A stretch of 47,694 bases of DNA from Akkermansiaceae bacterium. Its GTDB lineage: Bacteria; Verrucomicrobiota; Verrucomicrobiia; Verrucomicrobiales; Akkermansiaceae. Positions 1 through 10,100 of this stretch are shown here, one piece after another; position 1 is the first letter of the stretch; each line of letters begins with the position of its first letter. The translations under genes and the position numbers were made by a program. Under the pieces are notes generated by a model, which was not told the DNA's origin, did no database searches, and saw nothing but the letters and a program-made list of their open reading frames with translations. Location of the stretch: assembly GCA_030725745.1 (NCBI GenBank), contig JANRFH010000005.1, positions 1 to 47,694 of the forward strand. The letters are read 5' to 3'.

Positions 1-1653
1 CCGGAACAGCAGGAAAAGCGCATGGAGTGGTGGCACGAAGCCAAATTCGGTATGTTCATCCACTGGGGCATCTACTCCGTCGTTGGCGGCCAGTATAAAG
101 GCGAAGAACTCCCCAACAGCGCCGAATGGATGATGTGCCGAGGTAAAATCCCCATCGCTGAATACAAGCAATACGCCGAGCAATTCAACCCGGAGAAATT
201 CGATGCCACCGAGTTCGTCCGCATGGCGAAGGAAGCCGGCATGAAATACATCGTCATCACCGCAAAACACCACGACGGCTTCGCCATGTTCGATTCCGTC
301 TGGGGCGATTACGACGTCGTCGATGCCACACCCTTCAAGCGCGACATCATGAAGGAGCTCTCCCATGCATGCGCCGAGCAGGGGCTGCGCTTCGGCTTCT
401 ACTACTCACAGGCGCAGGACTGGCATCACCCGGGTGGATTCGGGAACAACTGGGACAAGACCATCGAGCGCGTTAGCTCAGATGATTACGTGAACGAGAA
501 AGTCATTCCTGAGGTGAAGCAACTGCTCACCGAATACGGCCCCATTTCCATTCTCTGGTGGGACACCCCACGCGACATGAGCCAAGAGGCGTTCGATAAC
601 ATCTACTCTCTCCGCGACCTCCAGCCCGGCATCATCACCAATGACCGCCTCGGCAAAGACATGCCCGGAGACCACAAAACCTTCGAACGCCACATCCCCG
701 ATCGCGGCCCGGTCGACCAAGCATGGGAAGTCTGCATGCCCATCAGCGGAAGCTGGGGATACAAGAAAATCGACACCGATTTCAAATCCACCAAAGAACT
801 CATCCGCAACCTCGCAGACATCGCCAGCAAAGGCGGCAACTACCTGCTAAACGTCAGCCCCACCGGCGAGGGCGTCGTCCTTTCACAAGCACAGGAACGC
901 CTCAAGGAAATCGGAGCGTGGATGAAGATCAACAGCGAGTCCATCTACGGCACCACCGGTAGCCCCTTTAAGAAACTCGATTGGGGACGTTGCACGAAAA
1001 AACAATACGCCAAAGGCTCCACCCTCTATTTCCACGTCTTCGACTGGCCTGAAGATGGCAAACTCGTCGTCCCCGGTCTGAAAAATGAAATCAAACAAGC
1101 CTACCTCATGGCCGATTGGAAACACCTCGAGACCTCTCAGGACGATTCCGGAACCACCATTTCCCTTCCAGAAAATGCCCCCGACCCAATCAACAGCGTG
1201 GTCGTCGTTCACATCGGCGGCGCCCTCGAAGTCGAGCAATCCGGCATCACCCAAAACGAAGACGGCTCCGTCGACCTGCTCGCCGAAGACGCTTACATCC
1301 ACAACAACGAAGGCAGCCAAAACGCCGCCCTCCAAGACCGTGGTGAAGACCCTTGGAACATTGGCCTCTGGACTGACAAAGAAGCCACCGTCGAGTGGGA
1401 TTTCAAAATCACCGAGCCAACCAGCTTTGAAGTCATCGCCAACATCGCCCTTGAGGAAGACAGTGAACTAACCTTCACGGTCAACGGTGAAACCATCAAA
1501 GCCAAAGTAAAAGCAACCGGTAGCTACGGTGAATACACCGAACAATCACTCGGAAAATTCAGTGTAAAAAGCCCCGGCAATTACAACATCCGCCTCAAGC
1601 CGGAGAAAAACTGGAAGCCGATCAACCTACGTAAGGTCGAATTGAAAAAGTAG
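1..1653 (+). CDS. Alpha-L-fucosidase, GH29 (5' truncated by window edge)
   Basis: Retaining exo-fucosidase that releases alpha-L-fucose from fucans or fucosylated glycans. The reading frame is open to base 1, and the residues before the first ATG (PEQQEKR then MEWW) match the usual lead-in to the GH29 barrel, so the true start and any signal peptide lie upstream of the window. Numbering from the ATG at 22, the GH29 signatures FGMFIHWG, KHHDGFAMF and FYYSQAQDWHHP appear in order. ILWWDTP holds the likely nucleophile Asp181. After the catalytic part (about residues 1-400) comes a beta-sandwich tail with the pattern WNIGLWTDKEATVEW, probably carbohydrate binding. It is followed by a strong hairpin terminator and by a regulator gene on the opposite strand. 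Family assignment is secure; linkage specificity cannot be read from sequence. Confidence 0.93.
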   Translation, partial: PEQQEKRMEWWHEAKFGMFIHWGIYSVVGGQYKGEELPNSAEWMMCRGKIPIAEYKQYAEQFNPEKFDATEFVRMAKEAGMKYIVITAKHHDGFAMFDSVWGDYDVVDATPFKRDIMKELSHACAEQGLRFGFYYSQAQDWHHPGGFGNNWDKTIERVSSDDYVNEKVIPEVKQLLTEYGPISILWWDTPRDMSQEAFDNIYSLRDLQPGIITNDRLGKDMPGDHKTFERHIPDRGPVDQAWEVCMPISGSWGYKKIDTDFKSTKELIRNLADIASKGGNYLLNVSPTGEGVVLSQAQERLKEIGAWMKINSESIYGTTGSPFKKLDWGRCTKKQYAKGSTLYFHVFDWPEDGKLVVPGLKNEIKQAYLMADWKHLETSQDDSGTTISLPENAPDPINSVVVVHIGGALEVEQSGITQNEDGSVDLLAEDAYIHNNEGSQNAALQDRGEDPWNIGLWTDKEATVEWDFKITEPTSFEVIANIALEEDSELTFTVNGETIKAKVKATGSYGEYTEQSLGKFSVKSPGNYNIRLKPEKNWKPINLRKVELKK

Positions 1654-1665
1654 TAACAATCACTC

Positions 1666-1719
1666 AAAGGCGTGGGTATGTGGTGCTATTCCGGCATCAT
1701 CTTACTCACGCCTTTTTTG
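1666..1719 (+). terminator. Rho-independent terminator of the GH29 gene
   Basis: A 13-bp stem with one G-T wobble (arms AAAGGCGTGGGTA and TACTCACGCCTTT) closes a loop of about 25 bases and runs directly into a T tract on the plus strand. It starts 12 bases after the GH29 stop. The opposite strand lacks a good T tract, so it should mainly end the fucosidase transcript. Confidence 0.8.
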
Positions 1720-1735
1720 TAATCACCCATGAGCC

Positions 1736-2422
1736 TCAGGGGTTTCCCTTTCTAGGTCGTCCGTCGTTTCCGAGCAGACCCATCTCGTGCGCCTTATTGA
1801 TTGCAGCTGGCGAATTAGGCACGTTGAGCTTCTCGAAAATGTGCGCAATGTGGTTGGCGACGGTTTTAGGACTAATATGTAGTTCCACAGCGATCTCCTT
1901 CCTTGTAAGCCCTTGGCTGATGAGCCTGAGAATTTCGGCTTCGCGCTCAGTAACTAAAGAGTCGTCATTGAGGACGGCGGATTCATTTCTTACAGTATTC
2001 AGAATGTAGAGAGCCATCTTAGGATCCACGGATGCCCCGCCTTTTGTGACAGCCTGAATCCCCGATTTCAAATCCTGGATCGATGACGATTTGAGCATAT
2101 ATCCCGCAGCCCCCAGCCTGATTGCAGCAAGAACATCGGCTTCACTTTCAGACTGAGTGAGTATGAGTATCTTAGACCTCGGCGTCAGACTGGCGAGTGA
2201 TGGGAGCGCTTCGATGCCAGAAATACCCGGTAATTTCAGATCAAGTAATACCACATCTGGAAACGTTCGGGTCGCCTCGTTTTGGAGACTTCGTATGGCC
2301 AGTTCCGCCGTTCCAAAAATACCGACCAGCTCCATGGTAGGGTCGTCTTGAAGTGCAAATTGGATGACATGCCGATATTCGTGACTGTCTTCCACAAGCA
2401 TGACTTTGATTTTTTCGTTCAT
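1736..2422 (-). CDS. NarL/FixJ-family response regulator
   Basis: DNA-binding response regulator of a two-component system. The receiver domain spans residues 1-125, with the acidic pocket Glu11-Asp12, phosphoacceptor Asp61 in VVLLDLKLPG, the conserved Thr/Ser of ILTQS and the Lys of GYMLKS. The LuxR-type helix-turn-helix is at about 155-215: LVTEREAEILRLISQG, then TRKEIAVELHISPKTVANHI. The start ATG overlaps the stop of the upstream kinase gene by 4 bases (ATGA), so the two are translationally coupled and almost certainly a cognate pair. Position beside the GH95/SASA/PEP-CTERM genes, and the shared 20-bp box before each of those genes, make it the leading candidate for their regulator. The family call is secure; the target genes are an inference. 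Confidence 0.95.
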   Translation of the reverse strand: MNEKIKVMLVEDSHEYRHVIQFALQDDPTMELVGIFGTAELAIRSLQNEATRTFPDVVLLDLKLPGISGIEALPSLASLTPRSKILILTQSESEADVLAAIRLGAAGYMLKSSSIQDLKSGIQAVTKGGASVDPKMALYILNTVRNESAVLNDDSLVTEREAEILRLISQGLTRKEIAVELHISPKTVANHIAHIFEKLNVPNSPAAINKAHEMGLLGNDGRPRKGNP

Positions 2423-4461
2423 CGCTTTGTTTTTAGGAGGTTTGGAAAATACTTAAGGCGATTTTTCAACTTCAGTGAAATCCGCAAGCCCCCACTCTCT
2501 GGAGTCTCAATGTTAACTTTCGATCCGAGAAATCGAGCCCTACGAGCTAGTGAAGGAGGGACTACACCCTGCTCAGCATCGTGGAATCCACGCCCATTAT
2601 CTGAAATACTCAGCTCGATATAACGCGGATCAGCGTGGATCAGGATATTAACTTCAGTCGCGTCTGCGTGCCTGTTGACGTTGATAAGGCATTCTTTGAA
2701 GAATAGGAAAAAATCGGAGCGCGCGCGAGGTCTCAGCTTCTGGAGGAATTCCTCGCCCTCTACCGTAAAGGTGTAATCAAGATTCGCAATCATTCGACCC
2801 GCAGTCCTTTTAAGATCCGCCAATAGATACTCATGGGGCTCCTTAGCCATTTGCTGGTTACAAAAGTCACGGGTGGCCTCATTCGCCCGGGTAGTCATCA
2901 ATCCGATCTCATCCAATGTCTTGGAGAGCTTATCCGGTGAATCAAGAATGTCCTTTGTGTGTGATCCAAGTATGCCGATCGCGTGCAAGGTCGCCCCAAG
3001 GTGATCGTGGAGATCCGCTGTGAATCTCTCTCTCATGCGTGCAGCCTGACGCATCCGCAGATGTCTACCAATAAGCATCGTCAGTGCTACCAGAATCACC
3101 AGCGCGATAGTCACTCGCTTGAGGATCGATAGAGTCGCTTGTTGTCCATCATAGCGTATACCTAATTGAGCGCTTACAATTACAAGCTCAGCCTCCAGAT
3201 CGTGCCGTCGTGCTAGCTGGTTCATCCAAGTGCGAATTGGTAAAATACGCCCGTAAAAATTGTACCCGTCGGTCAGCTTAGCTAATCCGGGTTCGTTAAT
3301 TCCACTGTCTATACCCTTAATTGCGCCTTTCCGATATGCTACATTCTCGCCAGCTGAAAGAATTTCAATTTCGGCAAAGCCAATCTTATTGCTGCCTTCG
3401 TAGCCAGAGAGTTCTGAGCCTTGATCTGCGGCGGAATCTCCCAATATCCTAATGTAGCGGCATATAGTTTTGGGGGTATTCCATTTCAGAATAGGAGCAA
3501 ACTCCCCGTTATCCTTAAATTTGTGCTTCAGAAGCACTGTGGAATCCGAGAAGTCCGGCTGAGTGGCGCCTTCAACGGTGATGACTTTGGGTATTCCTAT
3601 ATTCACGTTAAACTCTGGAGGAGCGCTCTTGCTTTGATAGGCTGCATGAAGGTTGATCGCTGAGATCAAATACTCCTCCTCCAAATCCAGTGTGATCGCA
3701 GGATGCTCGCTGAGTTCTCGAAAGTGTGCGCTTCCCTCTACTCCTTGAGCCGAATCCATCAGGTATGGCATGCTCCCATCCACAATCAATTCCGGCTTCC
3801 AGATTCCACTATTGCGCGGCACATCCGATGCACAAGTCACCGGTTTATGTAGAGCTACATTTTCTTCTTCACTGAAGACAAGGACTTCGGACAATTGGAA
3901 AATGTATTTCCAGTCTCGCTCTCGTAAAGACAACTTGGTGGGCACAATCCGAATCCATGACGCGCGAACTCCGCGCATCGGAATCACGACAGGAGCCACT
4001 CGAGGCAGAAGCCTGTCAGAAGCGTCGTAACTCGCAACTAGCTCTCCATCAGGATCATTCTCCGTCCCCGCAATGATGCTGAATGCTTCTGGAAAACCAT
4101 CAGAATGATAACCCTCCTCGTCATTGTAACGCCAGAGTGTTGGGACTAATACGATCTCGTCCAAGGCAGCTTCCTCCTGAAGATCAATCCGTATCCATTC
4201 CCCTTCAATATCGGGGCTTGATTGCGGAAAAGAGCGATATCCCGAAGTTCCGAGCGCTCCCGTTCTAAGACTAAATAAGGCAAGCTGATCCAATTCCGCC
4301 TTGATCGTATCCCGCCTCTCCTCGAGTTCGGAAACGGTCATTTGATCGTGAGACTCCTCAGCCCATAGGATTCCAGTCACGAAATAAATGCCCGAGAGCA
4401 AAACAAGGGTCACTCGCTTGTGAGCAAAAGAATTCACTCTTATGTTTTGTTTTCCTAACAT
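2419..4461 (-). CDS. Sensor histidine kinase (NarX-type) with discoidin-like periplasmic sensor domains
   Basis: Membrane sensor kinase of 680 residues. An N-terminal signal/anchor segment (about 15-35) is followed by some 380 residues of exported sensor. This part holds at least two F5/8-type-C (discoidin, galactose-binding-like) modules at about 55-200 and 205-370; one has the typical ENVALHKPVT entry and a C-terminal FAEIEIL strand, and another ENVAYRKGA entry follows. A single membrane helix (about 447-467, IALVILVALTMLIG) leads to a HisKA_3 dimerisation domain with RERFTADLHDHLG (His485 as phosphate acceptor) and a C-terminal HATPase domain with FFKECLINVNRHA and ISDNGRGF. Discoidin folds often bind sugars, so direct sensing of a released oligosaccharide is plausible but inferred. 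It is divergent from the GH95 gene. Confidence 0.92.
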   Translation of the reverse strand: MLGKQNIRVNSFAHKRVTLVLLSGIYFVTGILWAEESHDQMTVSELEERRDTIKAELDQLALFSLRTGALGTSGYRSFPQSSPDIEGEWIRIDLQEEAALDEIVLVPTLWRYNDEEGYHSDGFPEAFSIIAGTENDPDGELVASYDASDRLLPRVAPVVIPMRGVRASWIRIVPTKLSLRERDWKYIFQLSEVLVFSEEENVALHKPVTCASDVPRNSGIWKPELIVDGSMPYLMDSAQGVEGSAHFRELSEHPAITLDLEEEYLISAINLHAAYQSKSAPPEFNVNIGIPKVITVEGATQPDFSDSTVLLKHKFKDNGEFAPILKWNTPKTICRYIRILGDSAADQGSELSGYEGSNKIGFAEIEILSAGENVAYRKGAIKGIDSGINEPGLAKLTDGYNFYGRILPIRTWMNQLARRHDLEAELVIVSAQLGIRYDGQQATLSILKRVTIALVILVALTMLIGRHLRMRQAARMRERFTADLHDHLGATLHAIGILGSHTKDILDSPDKLSKTLDEIGLMTTRANEATRDFCNQQMAKEPHEYLLADLKRTAGRMIANLDYTFTVEGEEFLQKLRPRARSDFFLFFKECLINVNRHADATEVNILIHADPRYIELSISDNGRGFHDAEQGVVPPSLARRARFLGSKVNIETPESGGLRISLKLKNRLKYFPNLLKTKR

Positions 4462-4503
4462 CTTAAAATGAACACAAGTGTATGCAGCCTAGTCTGAGAT
4501 GAC

Positions 4504-4523
4504 CAAGGAACAAAAGACCCATA
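4504..4523 (+). promoter_or_regulatory. Conserved 20-bp box, copy 1 (candidate operator)
   Basis: The sequence CAAGGAACAAAAGACCCATA lies between the divergent kinase and GH95 genes, about 157 bases before the GH95 ATG. It shares the 14-base core ACAAAAGACCCATA and an upstream GG at the same spacing with copies at 7006 and 11033. Its position could also allow feedback control of the kinase-regulator pair. Confidence 0.7.
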
Positions 4524-4570
4524 GACGCAAAACCACTTTAAAGACAGCGTAAGTATCTTAGTCAAATCGA

Positions 4571-4590
4571 GGGAATTCTTGTCAATTCCC
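4571..4590. promoter_or_regulatory. Perfect 7-bp inverted repeat in the GH95 leader
   Basis: GGGAATT-CTTGTC-AATTCCC lies about 90 bases before the GH95 start and downstream of the 20-bp box. It could be a second protein-binding site or a leader hairpin. No T tract follows, so it is not a terminator. The function is unknown. Confidence 0.35.
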
Positions 4591-4680
4591 GCAACGGAAA
4601 TTGCCGTCCTACGCTAATCCAAAATTCCATAAAACAAGACGATCACTTACGTTTCGTTTTTCGCACGTTCATCAAGATTC

Positions 4681-6969
4681 ATGAAATTCCCAATCCTTCT
4701 TTCTCTCCTTGGACTGCAGTTCAGCATCATGGCTGAGCCTATTTCCGAAAATTCCACTCACCGCGAAGTCCTCCAAATTGACTGGCCAAGTTTCATTGGT
4801 AAGCAGGATCTGTATTGGAACACCCTCCCACAAGAATGGAATCAAGCTCCATTCATTGGCAATGGCATGATGGGTAGCATGATTTTCCGACAGGACGATC
4901 ATCATCTGGTCATCCAGCTTGGTCGCTCGGATGTGCAGGATCACCGTATGGAGGACGGAAAACATGAGGTTCCCGGCCGTGCCATCCCAAACCAGTCCCG
5001 CCTCCCTATCGGCTACTTCACACTAAAAACCGCGGGTAAACTCAAAGACTGCGACCTTAGGCTCAACCTATGGGATGCCGAGATCAGCGGCAAAATACGT
5101 ACCGAAGTAGGCGAGATTGACCTCATAGCGGTCATGCACTCAGGTAAGGATCTCCTCGCTCTCCGAGCAACTCCCAGCAAAAGGGAATCCTCCTTTTCAA
5201 TCCGCTGGCATCCTGAGGAGGCCTTCTGCCCTCGCATCAAAGACCGCCGAGCAGGTGGCAAGAGCTACATCGATGAATACTTCGGCTCCCCGCTACCTGT
5301 CTTCTCCAATGAAGGAGAAGTTATACTCTGCATCCAAGACCTAATCGCAGGCGGCCAAACGACAACTGCTTGGAGCGTGAAACATGGCGACCACGACAGC
5401 CAAACCCTATATGCAAGCGTCGGCCATTCCTTCCCCGAAAATACCGCAACGGAAACCGCCACCAATGTCGTCAAGGATGCCCTCGACTCGGACTTCAGCG
5501 AACACTTGGAGACCCACCGTCCGTGGTGGAATGAATTCTATACGAAAAGTTACGTCTCGATCCCAGATGCCCGACTCGAGAGCTTTTTCTGGATCCAGCA
5601 CTACAAAATGGCCTGTGCCACCATGGGTGGACGAGCACTGGCCGACAATCAAGGCCCATGGCTCCAACCAACCGGATGGCCCGCTCTTTGGTGGAATCTA
5701 AACGTCCAACTAGCATACTCCCACATGCTCCCGGCCAATCATCCGGAGCTTTCAATTGGACTGCTCAATCATCTGGTAAAGTATCAGCACAATCTCGAAA
5801 AAAACGTCCCGGAAGGTATGGAAGATTCCATAAACCTCAACACCAACTCGGGTCAGGATCTGCTTTCCCCCATGGATCACCCTCTCAAGAAGCCGAAGCA
5901 AAGCGCCGGTAACATGACCTGGGTCATGCACAACTGTTACATGCAATACCGATACACCATGGATGAGGACATTCTCCGTGAGAAAATTTTCCCGCTACTA
6001 CGGAAGTCCATCAACTTCTACCGCCATATTCTTGAGGAAGGTGATGATGGCAAGCTTCACCTGCCACCCCTAGCCTCGCCTGAATACGGTCATGCGGCGG
6101 ACTGCAACTACGACCTCGCCCTGCTCCGTTGGGGCTGCCAGACCTTGATTGATTCCTGCAATATTCTCAAAATCCAAGATACGCTGCTTCCCGAGTGGAA
6201 AGATATCCTCGCCCGGCTCACCGACTATCCAATCGATGAAACCGGATTCATGATCGGCAAAGACATGCCCTACGCGAGGTCGCACCGTCATTACTCTCAC
6301 CTGATGATGATCTATCCGCTCTCCACCTTCAGCCCCGACCTACCGGAGAACCGAAAACTCATCGAGAAATCCATCAACCACTGGTTCAGCTACCCCAAAG
6401 GACTCGCCGGCTATTCATTCACCGGATCCTCCTCCATGTATTCCATTCTCGGAAATGGAGAGATGGCCGAGAAACGCTTGCAGGATTTCCTCAATGACAA
6501 AGTCCACCCAAACACTTTTTACTCCGAAAGCTCCCCAGTTATCGAGACTCCACCCGCTGGCGCGCGCTCAATCGAGGACATGCTAATTCAGAGCTGGGGA
6601 GATCGCATCCGAGTGTTGCCAGCGATTCCAGACAAATGGAAAAACGTCTCATTTGCCGACCTACGAACCGAAGGTGCCTTCCTCATCAGCGCCAAGCGGG
6701 AAAACGGAAAGACCGTCTTCGTCGCCATCAAAAGCCTAGCTGGCGCTCCTTGCCGTATCCAGACTGGTATTGAAGGAGAAATCCTCGTGACTGGCCTTGA
6801 GGACGACAAGATCCGAGACTTGGGTAACGGAATCCTTGAATTGGACATTCCCGCAAACGCTCAGGTTATTGTGTCCTCGAAATCTCTCGCTCCTGATCAG
6901 GCTCAATGGGTGATCACACCATCTAAGCAAGACAACAGGTCAGATTGGCAGTGGGGCATGGAGAACTGA
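4681..6969 (+). CDS. Exported GH95 alpha-L-fucosidase (or alpha-L-galactosidase)
   Basis: Inverting exo-hydrolase of family GH95, typically removing 1,2-linked alpha-L-fucose. The 762-residue protein opens with a clear signal peptide (MKFPILLSLLGLQFSIMAEP). An N-terminal beta-sandwich includes APFIGNGMMGSMIF, and an (alpha/alpha)6 barrel carries LLSPMDHP, LPPLASPEYGHAADCN (Glu468 is the likely general acid) and RSHRHYSHLMMIYPLSTF, matching the HRHVSHL block of the family. A GARSIEDMLIQSWGD block and a small C-terminal beta domain follow. It is the first gene downstream of the two-component system, divergent from it, and carries the 20-bp box in its leader. A GH95 subgroup acting on L-galactose exists, so the exact sugar is not certain. 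Confidence 0.88.
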   Translation: MKFPILLSLLGLQFSIMAEPISENSTHREVLQIDWPSFIGKQDLYWNTLPQEWNQAPFIGNGMMGSMIFRQDDHHLVIQLGRSDVQDHRMEDGKHEVPGRAIPNQSRLPIGYFTLKTAGKLKDCDLRLNLWDAEISGKIRTEVGEIDLIAVMHSGKDLLALRATPSKRESSFSIRWHPEEAFCPRIKDRRAGGKSYIDEYFGSPLPVFSNEGEVILCIQDLIAGGQTTTAWSVKHGDHDSQTLYASVGHSFPENTATETATNVVKDALDSDFSEHLETHRPWWNEFYTKSYVSIPDARLESFFWIQHYKMACATMGGRALADNQGPWLQPTGWPALWWNLNVQLAYSHMLPANHPELSIGLLNHLVKYQHNLEKNVPEGMEDSINLNTNSGQDLLSPMDHPLKKPKQSAGNMTWVMHNCYMQYRYTMDEDILREKIFPLLRKSINFYRHILEEGDDGKLHLPPLASPEYGHAADCNYDLALLRWGCQTLIDSCNILKIQDTLLPEWKDILARLTDYPIDETGFMIGKDMPYARSHRHYSHLMMIYPLSTFSPDLPENRKLIEKSINHWFSYPKGLAGYSFTGSSSMYSILGNGEMAEKRLQDFLNDKVHPNTFYSESSPVIETPPAGARSIEDMLIQSWGDRIRVLPAIPDKWKNVSFADLRTEGAFLISAKRENGKTVFVAIKSLAGAPCRIQTGIEGEILVTGLEDDKIRDLGNGILELDIPANAQVIVSSKSLAPDQAQWVITPSKQDNRSDWQWGMEN

Positions 6970-6973
6970 TTGG

Positions 6974-7000
6974 TTCCCCAGAAATATTCATGCCGGGGAA
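6974..7000 (+). terminator. Hairpin after GH95 (weak terminator candidate)
   Basis: TTCCCC and GGGGAA form a 6-bp stem with a 15-base loop, 4 bases after the GH95 stop. There is no T tract, so termination would be weak. The next 20-bp box starts 5 bases downstream, which fits a separate promoter for the following gene. Confidence 0.35.
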
Positions 7001-7005
7001 GTGAC

Positions 7006-7025
7006 TGTGGCACAAAAGACCCATA
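7006..7025 (+). promoter_or_regulatory. Conserved 20-bp box, copy 2 (candidate operator)
   Basis: TGTGGCACAAAAGACCCATA lies about 151 bases before the SASA gene. The 14-base core is identical to the other two copies. An AT-rich TAGAAT element 26 bases further on is a possible -10 box, consistent with an activator site upstream of the promoter. Confidence 0.7.
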
Positions 7026-7176
7026 GGCGAGGCATCGACTCTAAGCTTATTTAGAATTTAATGAGCTAGAGCGAACACAGTCTTCGTCTTCACACACGTC
7101 CTGCCACAGCGATGACCCGCAAAGCAATTCCCTGTTGGTATGGTTCTAGTGCCACCTCATTTTCACCAAAATTCAT

Positions 7177-10100
7177 TTGAAAACCACTTCCCTCCAGCTT
7201 CCTCGGCACCTCACCGCAGCGATTCTCTCGTTTCAATTTGCTACCTTAGGAACAGCACTCGCTGCCGACTTTATATGGGACAACAGCGACGCGGATAATG
7301 ATTACTCCAATCCATCAAACTGGATCGGAAACGTGGCTCCTGCTGCCGGCAACACTAACTATGCAGTCATTGATCTGACCGGTGGCGACAAAGCCATTTT
7401 CAGCAGTGGAACGAGTGCAAATCTCGCTGGCATCAGAATCGGCTACAACGGTGCTGACGGAGAATTCCACCAAACAGGCGGAACCCTGAATCTTAGCAAC
7501 GGCGGAGCCAGCCGCATCGGCCGCAATGGTGAAGTCGGCACTTATCTCATGACTGGAGGAACGGCTTTCCACAATGCCATTCAGCTGGGTCTGGGCAGTA
7601 GTGGAGCTGGCAACATGACAATCACCGGCGGCGATATGACCATTGTCCGCGGCGCGGGAACCGGAACCTCTAGCTTGATCGTCGATTTCGGCAGCGGCAG
7701 TGTTGCCGGTAATTTCGAAATCTCCGGCGGCTCCCTGCAAACGCGCACGGATATCATCATCGGGGACAACGGCACCTTTTCCGTTCTTGGTAGCGATGCG
7801 ACCAGCATTGGGATCGGCACTTACGAAAGCCTCGATGGACAATGGGTTCAGGAAGCCGGCGGCACACTGCGATGCCGCATCGCCGATACGGCCGCAGGCA
7901 TCACCAAGATCGTTGTAGCGGACAAAGGTGACGCCGGTGACGGAGACGGAAATGTGACTTTCGAAGAAGGCGCGCTGCTGGATGTCGGTTTCCTCGGCGC
8001 TGATGTCGAAGGAGAATGGGACCTCATGAGTTGGGACGGCACACTTACGGACAACGGACTGACTTTTGCTCCCGGAGTTGACCCCACCGTCTGGAGCTTC
8101 GATTTCGTCGATACCGATTCTTCAGGCTCTCCGGACACGTTGCGTGTCAAAACCGGCAGCATCGTCGAGACAAAGGAATTCACCTACGATGCCAATGCGG
8201 GAAACGTAAATCTGCCAGCAGTCTCGGGAGCTTACAGTGGCGATGCCAGTGCCACCGACCATATCAACGATGGCGTCAGCACCTTCGAATCAGAGATCCA
8301 AACCACCAGCGTTAATTTCGGCCCCGCTGGCTTGAATGACGGAACCGCCCTGGGTACTGGAAATATTCTCAACACCTACTATGACAACACGAAGTTCCCT
8401 GCCACGGTCACTTTCGCATTGGACACCGGCATCGTGCCTTCCGGTTACGACATCACTGGCATCACCACCATCGCGGGCTGGGAAAAGAACGGAGCGAATC
8501 TTGCCAATCAGGTTTATGAGGTATGGATCAGCACGGTGGGTGATCCGGACTTCAATTTGCTGCATACCGTGAACTACAAGCCGTTCACCAGCACCGGTCT
8601 GAATGGCAACACAGGCTCCACCAAGGTGAACCTCACCAATGATGGCGGCATCCTGGCCAATGGGGTGGACGAGATCCGCTTCGTCTTCCTCGACGACGGC
8701 GAGAACTTCGGCGCCGTCGACGGAACAGTATATCAGGAAATAGACATCTTCAGCTCCACCGCCCCTCCGCCGGTGCTGGTGACCAGTGAAATGTTCGGAA
8801 GCTCCATGGTGCTTCAACGGGACATGGATGTGCCAATCTGGGGTTCTGCACCGGCCGACGCGGAGATTACTTTGAAAGTCGATGGCACGACAGTGACGAC
8901 CACCACTGCGGACAATTCAGGAAAATGGATGGCTCAGCTCGGTTCGTATCCTGGTGATGGCGGGCAACCACATGTGATCACCATTTCCACCCCGGGCGAA
9001 GCGGATGTCGTGCTCAAAGACGTTGTCTTTGGCGATGTCTACATCGCCTCCGGACAATCCAACATGGCGCGCTCCCTCACTGGTGTGGGAGCTAGCGCTG
9101 AGATCACCGCGGCAAACTTTCCTCTAATCCGTCAAATCAAGATGGCCGAGGTGACTTCTTCAAGCGAAAAGGATGATCCAACGGTTCAATACAACTGGAC
9201 GGTGTGCAGTCCACCCGTTGCTGGCAATTTCTGCGCGGTTGCTTACTTTTTCGCAAAGGAATTGCAGGCCACTACAGGAGAGCCTGTTGGCATTCTTTTT
9301 TCCGCATGGGGTGGCCGTACCATCGAGCGCTTCATCAATCCAGAAGGGCTTGCCGCCGTCCCATCATTGTCAGGTGTCCTTCAGAACAGGGAAGACGGCA
9401 ATATCTCCGGCTATTCTGACATTTATAACGCCATGATCGCCCCGATGAGCCCATACGCCGTGCGTGGCACCCTCTGGTATCAAGGTGAACAAAACGCCAG
9501 CGCCGGAGATGGTGATATCTATCAGCTCAAGATGCGTGCACTCATCCGCGGCTGGCGCGAAAAATGGGGACAAGACGACTTCTCCTTCTACTGGGTACAG
9601 TTGCCTAATTTCATCACCACTGCTAATTGGCCTGCGATCCGCGATGCCCAGACGAAGGCTCTCTCGGAGCCAGACACCGGCATGGCAATTATCATCGATG
9701 CAGGCAACGACAACGACATCCATCCCACAAACAAGCAAGAACCCGGAGAACGGCTCGCCAGCCTCGCTCTAGTTGATGATTTTGGACAATCCAACGTTGC
9801 CAGCGGCCCTCTATTTCATGCCTCCGTAATTGAAGGTTCCCAAATCCGATTGCACTTCGATCATGTCGGAAGTGGATTGATCGTCGGGACTAAGAGCGGC
9901 AGTAATCCTGTCGTCGAAACTGCCGGAACCCTACAGAATTTCGAGATCGCAGGTGCCGACAAGATATTCGTGGAAGCCGTTGCATTGATTGATGGTCTTA
10001 ACGTCGTCGTATCCAGCCCATCCGTCCCCAGCCCTCTCTACGTTCGATATTGTTACTCCAATGCCCCCACCGGCGGCAACAAACTCTATAACCAAGCCCT

